DNA from: Aquificota bacterium
GTDB taxonomy: Bacteria > Aquificota > Aquificia > Aquificales > QOAS01
DNA length: 36,208 bases
Direction: 5' to 3'
Assembly (NCBI GenBank): GCA_013153315.1
Contig: JAADES010000026.1
Location: forward strand, 1 to 36,208
Numbering within the stretch: position 1 is the first letter of the stretch; each line of letters opens with the position of its first letter. A program made the translations under genes and the position numbers. Below are positions 29,116 through 36,208 of this stretch, one piece after another. The notes beneath the pieces are model-generated. The model worked only from the letters and a program-made list of their open reading frames with translations, was not told where the DNA came from and did no database searches.

Positions 29116-32100
29116 ATGAAAGGAAAATTCCTATTTTTCTCTTTGCTAATTGGAACTGCCTTTTTAACTTTCCAGACTTTGAAGCAAAAAGTTGACCTTA
29201 AAGGGTTAAAAATAAAAAACGGCACCCTAATTTTGGAAAAATTTGAATTAAATCTACCCAAATTTAGCTTAGGTTTTTACAACTTAAACCTTTCGTGGAA
29301 AAAAATTTATTTAACCTCCCTTTGGGTTAATGTTCCACCATCCCCCCCAAAGGTCGTTTATTCTCCCTACCTTATAAGGTTGAAAGAAACCGTCCGAAGC
29401 TTGGAACTTTTGAAAAAAATTCTCTATAAACTCCCTTTGGAAATTTATATCTCATCCTTCTACGGTAAGTTTGGAAACTTTTCCCTCGATGTGGAAAAAC
29501 TTTCTTTTAAAGACCGAACTTTGAAAGCCCTTTATATCCAAGGCTTTAACGACCAACAGGAGGTTTTTTTAATAACTCAACCTAAACTTAAGGTGGAAAA
29601 AAAACAAATAACCTTAACCCCCCTTTGGGTGGAAACACCCTTTGCCAAGGTAAGGGTTGAGGGAAGTTTTAAAAACCAAAAGTTGGAGCTCTTTAGCAAA
29701 CTATACCCCCAAACTGTTAAAGGCTATATTTTGGCAAACCTTTTGTTGACCGAAAATAGATTGCTCCTTCCCTTGGAGGGGAAATTTACTGTCCAAAACG
29801 AGGAAATAGACCTTAAGGGGCGAGCCTCCACCACCGACGGGAAGAATATTAAAGGTTTCCTTAATTTGGAAAACCGAATAGTAAAAATCCGAAGTCGGTT
29901 TAACTACAACCTCATAGAAGGCCCTAAGGTGGTTTTTAACGGTAGACTCCAAAAGGAAGTTTGCAACAAAAACCTTTCCCTTATTTTCGGAGGAACTTTA
30001 TTAAACCAAGGTTTGTATGCCGCCTACTACAACCCCTTAACGGAGCTTTACGGTTGGCTGGTCTATAAATTGGAACCCAAAGGCAATTGGATTGAAAACC
30101 TCCGAGCCTTAGCCCAAACAAAGGGTTGGGAACTAAAGCTGGAAAAAGGAACCTTAAAAAGCCTTTGGGAAAATTACCAACCTCCCCAACTGTGCCAATT
30201 TCAATTAAAAACCCTTAGCGGTTTCGCTATATTGAACCTCCGAAAAAAGGATTACCTGGCAAAAACCTCCGTAGAGGGTTTTACCTATAAAAACCTTAGC
30301 GGGGGAAAAACCAAACTCTCCTTAAAAGGAAACACCAAGAGACTTACCCTTAAAAGCCGAGGCTCAATAAATGCCGACCTTAGGGTTAACTTTTTAGGAA
30401 CCTTACAAGGACAAATAAAAACCTCCCTCTTGGTGAACAACAAACCCCTTCAAATAGACCTTAAAAAGGTTTCCTTTAACAAAACCACCAACCTATGGAT
30501 AGGAAAGGTTTATTTAAACAAATTAAGTTTTAACAACATAGAAACCTCCCAAACCGAGGTTTATTTAAAGCTTTTCCCCCTCGAGAGGAAAATTTCGGTC
30601 GACTTGAAAGGAAACAACCAAGGATTCCTTTATGCGGACTTGAAAAGAGAAACCTTTAACGGGTTTTTAAAAAGCGATATATCCTTAAACGGGAAAAATT
30701 TAAACCTATCTCTTGCCGCCAAAGGGAACAAAAACAGAGGCACCTTAGAAGGAAACCTATTTGACAAATACCTTTTTAAGGTCGACTATCAAAAACTAAA
30801 ACAAAAGGTTGAAATAGCCCTTAAGGCGGCGACCCCCTTTGTCAACGCCCAAGGAAAAGCCCTTGCGGAAGAAAACTTTAAAGATATAGATTTCAATCTG
30901 TCGCTGGTTGCCCAAAGCGGGCTTTTACCCCTTTATTTCCCCTACCTACAACTTTATGGAAATATTGATTTGGAAAAAAATACCCTTCGGGTTAATTCCC
31001 TGCCCGCCTGCTTCTTTCTATTCGGCCAACAATTAACCTGTCTAAAACCTATAAACCTTAGAGGAAATATAAACCACCCCTTTGTGGAAATAGAGAGTTT
31101 CAAAAACCAACCAGTGGAAATAAAAGTTAAAGGTCATCTTCTCCAAAATTGGGATTTAAAAGGACTAATAAAACTCAAAAAGGATTTTCTAAACCAACTT
31201 TTAGCCCCCAAAGGGGTCTATCTGTTGAAACCTGAGGCCTTAACCCTGGCCTTTGAAATAGAGGGAAGCGACCCATTGGAAGGGCTAACCATAGCAACCG
31301 ACCAACAATTGGAACTTATATCCTCCTACCTTTACAAGCCCCTAATAGCCTATATAACCCTCGATGTAAGAAAAGCTTTAGCCAACCTATTGGTGGGATT
31401 AACTACGGTCGATACCAATGTGTTGGGAACAGTAAAAGTTAGCGCACGATTAAAAGAACCTTACAACCTCAAAGTGGAAAACGATATAAACAACCTACCT
31501 TTAAGGATATTTTTACCCAACTTTTTGAGCTCTTACATAAACCTAACTGTGAAAGGAACTATAAAAGGAAAACCCTCCCAAGGCTTTAACATAAACCAAA
31601 GGGTGGGCTTAGGCGGTTTTGTAAAAGTTTTAAGTTTTAAACCTCCTTTTGGAACGGAAAACAAGAGCCCCAAAAAGGGGGAGAAAAAATTAAAAATCCA
31701 CTACAACGTGGAAATAAAAAACATCCAACCTTTGTATGTAAACCTACCTAACGGTAACCTTCTGGTGTATATAAAGGGAAGAGCAACCGATAAAGGGCAA
31801 AACCTAAAAATAAAAATTGTCTACGGAAGGATAAATCTGTTAGGTAAAAACTTCACCGTAAGTTCGGCGACGGTAGAAATTAAAAATGGTCGAATTTATG
31901 TAGACCTACCCCTTATTTATTATGCAACCGACCGAACTATTTATTTGAAAATCTACGGTTATCTGCCCGTGGAAAACTTGAAATTGAGGGTTTACTCCAT
32001 TCCGCCCGCCCCGGAAAACGAACTGCTTTTAGCCCTCTTTGGCTCGGGGGCAACCAACGCGGGGGCTCAAGGATTACTTGCCCAACTTACCAACCTAAGA

Positions 32101-32427
32101 AACCTTTTCCTTAGTGCCGCCACCGAAGGGGTTATGCGGGTGGTCAACAGCTTGGCCCAACAGCTGTTAGGCGGAATAAAAGTAAAATTTGAGCCCGCTT
32201 TTGACCCCAAAACAGGCTTTAGCTTCGGCGTCGATATAGAAAAGGACTTCGGTTCCTTGGCGGCGGTTGGTTACCATTGGCTTCCTTCGCCCGACCCAAA
32301 AACGACCTACTGGTGGGGAGCCCTTAAATTCGGCTCCGGAGTTTTTATGAGGTTGCAAAAATATTCGGACAACACCGCCGCCGGTTCGGTAAGGGTTATT
32401 AAGGATTTCGGAAACCCTTTTGATTAA
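29116..32427 (+). CDS. TamB-like (AsmA/DUF490) translocation and assembly module protein
   Basis: 1103 aa with N-terminal signal/anchor and beta-repetitive body; C-terminal region (NELLLALFGSG ... VEIEKDFGSLAAVGYHW) resembles TamB_C. Confidence 0.8.
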   Translation: MKGKFLFFSLLIGTAFLTFQTLKQKVDLKGLKIKNGTLILEKFELNLPKFSLGFYNLNLSWKKIYLTSLWVNVPPSPPKVVYSPYLIRLKETVRSLELLKKILYKLPLEIYISSFYGKFGNFSLDVEKLSFKDRTLKALYIQGFNDQQEVFLITQPKLKVEKKQITLTPLWVETPFAKVRVEGSFKNQKLELFSKLYPQTVKGYILANLLLTENRLLLPLEGKFTVQNEEIDLKGRASTTDGKNIKGFLNLENRIVKIRSRFNYNLIEGPKVVFNGRLQKEVCNKNLSLIFGGTLLNQGLYAAYYNPLTELYGWLVYKLEPKGNWIENLRALAQTKGWELKLEKGTLKSLWENYQPPQLCQFQLKTLSGFAILNLRKKDYLAKTSVEGFTYKNLSGGKTKLSLKGNTKRLTLKSRGSINADLRVNFLGTLQGQIKTSLLVNNKPLQIDLKKVSFNKTTNLWIGKVYLNKLSFNNIETSQTEVYLKLFPLERKISVDLKGNNQGFLYADLKRETFNGFLKSDISLNGKNLNLSLAAKGNKNRGTLEGNLFDKYLFKVDYQKLKQKVEIALKAATPFVNAQGKALAEENFKDIDFNLSLVAQSGLLPLYFPYLQLYGNIDLEKNTLRVNSLPACFFLFGQQLTCLKPINLRGNINHPFVEIESFKNQPVEIKVKGHLLQNWDLKGLIKLKKDFLNQLLAPKGVYLLKPEALTLAFEIEGSDPLEGLTIATDQQLELISSYLYKPLIAYITLDVRKALANLLVGLTTVDTNVLGTVKVSARLKEPYNLKVENDINNLPLRIFLPNFLSSYINLTVKGTIKGKPSQGFNINQRVGLGGFVKVLSFKPPFGTENKSPKKGEKKLKIHYNVEIKNIQPLYVNLPNGNLLVYIKGRATDKGQNLKIKIVYGRINLLGKNFTVSSATVEIKNGRIYVDLPLIYYATDRTIYLKIYGYLPVENLKLRVYSIPPAPENELLLALFGSGATNAGAQGLLAQLTNLRNLFLSAATEGVMRVVNSLAQQLLGGIKVKFEPAFDPKTGFSFGVDIEKDFGSLAAVGYHWLPSPDPKTTYWWGALKFGSGVFMRLQKYSDNTAAGSVRVIKDFGNPFD

Positions 32428-32508
32428 GAAAAACCTAAAAAGAGATAAAGAAGATTTAACTTCGGTAGGTTTTTGAAATACCAATCTTTCCTTTTAAAGA
32501 TTTTATTT

Positions 32509-32555
32509 AAAAGCGTTAATCTCTCCCCTTTAGGGGAGGGTTAATGGTTAAAAAT
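32509..32555 (+). repeat. Palindromic mini-repeat copy B (intergenic)
   Basis: AAAAGCGTTAATCTCTCCCCTTTAGGGGAGGGTTAATGGTTAAAAATCCCC. Confidence 0.5.
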
Positions 32556-32558
32556 CCC

Positions 32559-33863
32559 CTAAATGGCGTTAAGTAAATAATCAAGCAACTTGGAAGAGGT
32601 TCCTATCATTTGGGATATAGCCTGATATTGTTGCTGTAGTTTTAACAACTCCGAAAGTTCTATATCGGTATTAACCCCAACTTTGGCGGTATATTTACTT
32701 TCCAAAGACTGGTAGAGGTTCATTTCGGTATCTCTGAACACCTTGAGGTTGGTTAAATCGTTGCTAACCTTGGCGGCAAAGGTATCGTATTGGGAACCTA
32801 CGGTATCCCACGCTTGGTTGAAATAGCTTTGGTCGGTATCTCCCTGCGTTGTGTCGTAAGTGTCCAAATCTGTTTTGGTAATGTTTACGCTGATATCGCT
32901 TAAATCGGTTCCCGCAAAAATGTATTTACCATTACCGCTATCCGCTCCCGATAGATAGGAATTTTCAATTAGGGTGCTGGCCAAGTTATTCAACTCTTGT
33001 TTGTAATCCTCCATACGGTAGTAGGTATTAAAGTAGGCACCCAAAAGACCACTTTCAAAAAATCGGTGGTCGGAGCTTTCCCACACCGTGCCACCTACGC
33101 TTACGGTCATTGTTTGGCTATCGAAATCTAATTTGTTGAAGTTGGAGCCTTCCACCAAAGTTATGTAGCCGTTGGCGGTGGAGTTGTTATTTTTTATTAA
33201 AACGGTGGCCACCCCGAGGTCGTCGGTTTTTACTTCCACCGGAACATATTGGGCCAGCTGTGAAATTATTTCGTCCCTTTTATCCAGTAGAAATTTGTAA
33301 TCGTTGGAGTCGGTTTTAGACTCGTTGGCTAAAAGCAATATCTGCTTGTTAACTTCCGCCAGCTGTTGCCCCAAGGTGTTTATGGTTTCCACCGTTTTTT
33401 CAATATTGCCCACCATTTGGTTTTGGACACCTTGGAGGGCGGTATATCGGTTTTTCATTGCGTCTATAAGAGATTGGGCATAGGCCAATAAGGTTTCTTT
33501 ACTTCCGTCCAGGGTAGGGTTTTGTAGGAAATCCAAAACCGCTTTGAAATAGTTGTCGATGTAGCTTTTTAGCCCGGTTCCGTTAACATCGTCGAAGTAG
33601 GTTGCCACCGAAGAGAGAATGGAATATTCTTCGTCGTAGCCCTTGTATTTGGTTAGGGAGTTATTTTTTTGCTGTAGAAGAACGTTGTCGGCCGCCCTAT
33701 TTACGTCGGCAACAACAACGCCACCGCCGTAGATATTTTGCAAAACAGGATTTTCTTTTACATAGTCGGGGTTATCTGCGTTGGCTATGTTTCTGTTTCT
33801 TATATCTATAGCCTTTTGGTTTGCCTTCAGCGCCGAAGATAGTATGGACAACGAATAGAGCAT
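32559..33863 (-). CDS. flgK: Flagellar hook-associated protein FlgK
   Basis: N-terminal NRNIANADNPDYVKE rod/hook motif; C-terminal SELLKLQQQYQAISQMIGTSSKLLDYLL. Confidence 0.88.
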   Translation of the reverse strand: MLYSLSILSSALKANQKAIDIRNRNIANADNPDYVKENPVLQNIYGGGVVVADVNRAADNVLLQQKNNSLTKYKGYDEEYSILSSVATYFDDVNGTGLKSYIDNYFKAVLDFLQNPTLDGSKETLLAYAQSLIDAMKNRYTALQGVQNQMVGNIEKTVETINTLGQQLAEVNKQILLLANESKTDSNDYKFLLDKRDEIISQLAQYVPVEVKTDDLGVATVLIKNNNSTANGYITLVEGSNFNKLDFDSQTMTVSVGGTVWESSDHRFFESGLLGAYFNTYYRMEDYKQELNNLASTLIENSYLSGADSGNGKYIFAGTDLSDISVNITKTDLDTYDTTQGDTDQSYFNQAWDTVGSQYDTFAAKVSNDLTNLKVFRDTEMNLYQSLESKYTAKVGVNTDIELSELLKLQQQYQAISQMIGTSSKLLDYLLNAI

Positions 33864-33865
33864 TT

Positions 33866-34111
33866 TTATATCCTCCCTTCGAATTTAAAATTATGAAGCA
33901 CGCTTTGGGCTAAAGTGTTGACCACTTCCTCAAAGCGGGATAGCTTATGTATAAGCTTCCTCAAAAGGATTTTTTCTTCTTCCGAAAGATTTTCCTTTTC
34001 TTGGACTAAAGAAATAACTTCCACTATTTGGGGGTAAAACTTATCCAAATCGAAGGGCGATGTAAAATTTTTATCCAGCTCCTCCAAGAGGTCTTTTAAA
34101 TTCTTTTCCAT
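33866..34111 (-). CDS. Small helical protein immediately upstream of flgK; candidate FlgN-like chaperone
   Basis: 81 aa, predicted helical, 2-nt gap to flgK on the same strand; assignment is positional. Confidence 0.5.
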   Translation of the reverse strand: MEKNLKDLLEELDKNFTSPFDLDKFYPQIVEVISLVQEKENLSEEEKILLRKLIHKLSRFEEVVNTLAQSVLHNFKFEGRI

Positions 34112-34225
34112 TAATAAAAATAAAAGTGCATCACTCCGCCCTTTTGGAGCCTCTAAATAACGCAGAAGGGGCCGAAGTTTATCAGTTGGCAGTTAAAATT
34201 AAGCAGTTACTAAAATAATACCTCC

Positions 34226-35416
34226 ATGAAAAGGGCCCTTTTAACACTGGCACCCAACCCTAACAATAGCACCCCTCCCTTCGGGAGGGGGTTAACGCTC
34301 TTGGGGTTAACGCTTTTAGCTTTTCTTCCCCTGTCAGGTTTTGCCCTTACATTTTCCCCAAAGGTGGAGGTATTAATTCAACCCCGTTTGGATTACGGAG
34401 ACCTCTACTTTACCGATGGTAGTTTCAAAAAAGAAAAAGATTTTTACCTTAGAAGGTTGGAATTAAAAATAAGCCAAAAGCTGGGAGAGGTTAAACTTTT
34501 TGCCAAATTTGCGGCCGACAGGTTTTTCGAAAACTACCTAAAAGGGAAAAAAGAAAACTATCCCCACATTGTTTATATAAACAAGCTATACGCCCTATGG
34601 AATTTCAAACCAAGTTTTAAGCTATTGGTGGGAAGAGATAAAAAACCCTTTAGTCGGGCAGGATTAAACTCTTCCGAAACTCTATTGTTGGTGGATAAAC
34701 CCCAACTTTTTCTGGATTTGAAAACTTGGCTGGGAGATTACTACGCAGCCCAAATAGAAGCCCAAGGTTTTCTAAAAGGGGGAACCGTCCGCTACCGTAT
34801 TGCCACTGCCAACGCCTACCGCTTCGAAGTTTATAACCATCTAAACGCCCAAAATGTCCATGTAAACCAAGCCTTGGGCAACAATTGGTTTTTTAGATTG
34901 GAGCTTTCCCCCAAAGGGTGGGTTGAAAGAAAGATAAACAATACCACCCTGGGGAAAAGATTTATAACCTTTGGCCTATCGGCGGGTTATTTGGGAAACT
35001 TTAAAGCCACCTACGATGGAATAACAACTTCGGGCTCTGCCACCTTAAGGGGAATTGATTTTTCCTTCAGATTACCTTCCAAGGTGGGCAATATAGTTTT
35101 CAGCTCCGAGTATCTGAAAGGTAAATACCACCTTAGTAAGTTGGAAAATAAAACCACCGAAGGGTTTTATGTTCAAGGCGGTTATTTATTGCCCTTCAAA
35201 GTATTCAATACATTTTTAGAAACCGCTTTCAGGTTTGAAAAAATTACCAACCACCCGGGGGACAAGAGAAGTTATATTTACACCTTCGGATTTAACGACT
35301 ACCTGAAAGGTAAAAGGTTGAAATTTTCCTACGATTGGAGCTATATAGGCAACGTTAACACCTTCGAAGGGAAAGACCAAATAATAAACCGTTTTCAGGT
35401 TCAGATAGTTTTTTAA
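34226..35416 (+). CDS. Outer-membrane beta-barrel porin-like protein
   Basis: Signal peptide ending LLAFLPLSGFALTF; alternating aromatic beta strands; C-terminal NRFQVQIVF ending in Phe; resembles phosphate-selective porin O/P. Confidence 0.75.
   Translation: MKRALLTLAPNPNNSTPPFGRGLTLLGLTLLAFLPLSGFALTFSPKVEVLIQPRLDYGDLYFTDGSFKKEKDFYLRRLELKISQKLGEVKLFAKFAADRFFENYLKGKKENYPHIVYINKLYALWNFKPSFKLLVGRDKKPFSRAGLNSSETLLLVDKPQLFLDLKTWLGDYYAAQIEAQGFLKGGTVRYRIATANAYRFEVYNHLNAQNVHVNQALGNNWFFRLELSPKGWVERKINNTTLGKRFITFGLSAGYLGNFKATYDGITTSGSATLRGIDFSFRLPSKVGNIVFSSEYLKGKYHLSKLENKTTEGFYVQGGYLLPFKVFNTFLETAFRFEKITNHPGDKRSYIYTFGFNDYLKGKRLKFSYDWSYIGNVNTFEGKDQIINRFQVQIVF
34239..34317 (-). repeat. Palindromic mini-repeat copy C (nested, inside the porin-like signal peptide)
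   Basis: On the minus strand: AAAAGCGTTAACCCCA-AGAGCGTTAACCCCCTCCCGAAGGGAGGGGTGCTATTGTTAGG-GTTGGGTGCCAGTGTTAAAA. Confidence 0.55.
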
Positions 35417-35622
35417 AAACTAATTAAGGAGAAAAAAATTAAATTTTCCCTTCCCTGCAGTCGGAAATTTTTACACTAACGCATTTTGACGTTATGACGT
35501 ATAAATTTACAGAAGTTTAGACGGTCTTACGGTGTTTTTGGAATTCGTTGATATTGCCCTTTCAACGGAATCGAAAATTTTTTGTAGGTAACACAACTAA
35601 AGCGTTAGTGAAAATTAACCGC

Positions 35623-35651
35623 TTGACAGATTTTGCAAAAGTTTTTAAAAT
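35623..35651 (+). promoter_or_regulatory. CRISPR leader promoter
   Basis: TTGACA (35623-35628) - 17 nt - TAAAAT (35646-35651), about 60 nt before the first repeat. Confidence 0.6.
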
Positions 35652-35712
35652 TTAAAGAAAAATAAAGAAGGAGAGGCTCTTTGGAAACTGAAAATGGTTT
35701 GCAAGACGCTCC

Positions 35713-36208
35713 GTTTTATAGGCACTTAGTGGAATTGAAACACAAATCATTTCAAATAATGTCTAACTGTTATTTGTCGTTTTATAGGCACTTAGTGGAA
35801 TTGAAACAAATTTGCATTCGACAGGAATTGCAAGGCATTAGAAGTCTAGTTTTATAGGCACTTAGTGGAATTGAAACACAAATTTATTACGAATGGTTGG
35901 AAGACCCCCATCACCGTTTTATAGGCACTTAGTGGAATTGAAACGTTTTAGAGAATACTAAAGCCATCTCAAACCTCCTTGTTTTATAGGCACTTAGTGG
36001 AATTGAAACCTCTATAGCGTGGCGAAACAAGAAATTTACAGCGTAGTTTTATAGGCACTTAGTGGAATTGAAACAATCACAGACATAGTGATACATTCCG
36101 ACCTTTGGGATAAAGACAGTTTTATAGGCACTTAGTGGAATTGAAACCTGGGCTGTATCATCGGGGAAGTTAGAAGTAACTTGTTTTATAGGCACTTAGT
36201 GGAATTGA
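35713..36208 (+). CRISPR. CRISPR array, repeat GTTTTATAGGCACTTAGTGGAATTGAAAC (29 nt), 7 full repeats plus 1 truncated by the window end
   Basis: Repeat starts 35713, 35779, 35849, 35916, 35981, 36046, 36119, 36183; spacers 37, 41, 38, 36, 36, 44, 35 nt; 3' ATTGAAAC tag typical of type I-B/III crRNA handles. Confidence 0.99.

Noticed and set aside
35742-35915. Spacers 1-3 begin with similar A-rich sequence (ACAAAT, AAATTT, ACAAAT)
   Set aside because: Short A/T-rich similarity is expected by chance with so few spacers.
35945-35980. Spacer 4 starts GTTTTAGAG, like a type II CRISPR repeat
   Set aside because: Only the first 9 nt match; the rest does not, and there is no anti-repeat or Cas9 in the window.

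Overview
36.2 kb bacterial chromosomal window of dispersed housekeeping genes. The gene content (LpxC, GmhA, TamB-like, Hfq, flagellar genes, aconitase and others) points to a Gram-negative flagellated bacterium; an Aquificota-like thermophile is my guess, but I could not test it. About 25 CDS can be named: dnaX, GGDEF protein, lpxC, hemD, purH, prfA, rpsT, mrp/apbC, NUDIX, rplM-rpsI, DsbC-like, pepA, acn, tpiA, gmhA, an orphan m5C methyltransferase, fliM-like, hfq, lpd-like, recG, thiD, a CPA2 antiporter, a SagB-type nitroreductase, ribE, obg, tamB-like, flgK and a porin-like beta barrel. The window ends inside a CRISPR array of 29-nt repeats: 7 full copies plus 1 truncated copy, with spacers of 35-44 nt. 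It is read left to right from a structured leader with a recognisable promoter. No cas genes are visible. The least conventional signal is a small GC-rich palindromic repeat family (core AAAAGCGTTAAyCCC..GGGTGCyAGTGTTAAAA). One copy is intergenic, one is translated as an N-terminal extension of PurH, and one nested copy lies in frame inside the signal peptide of the porin-like ORF.
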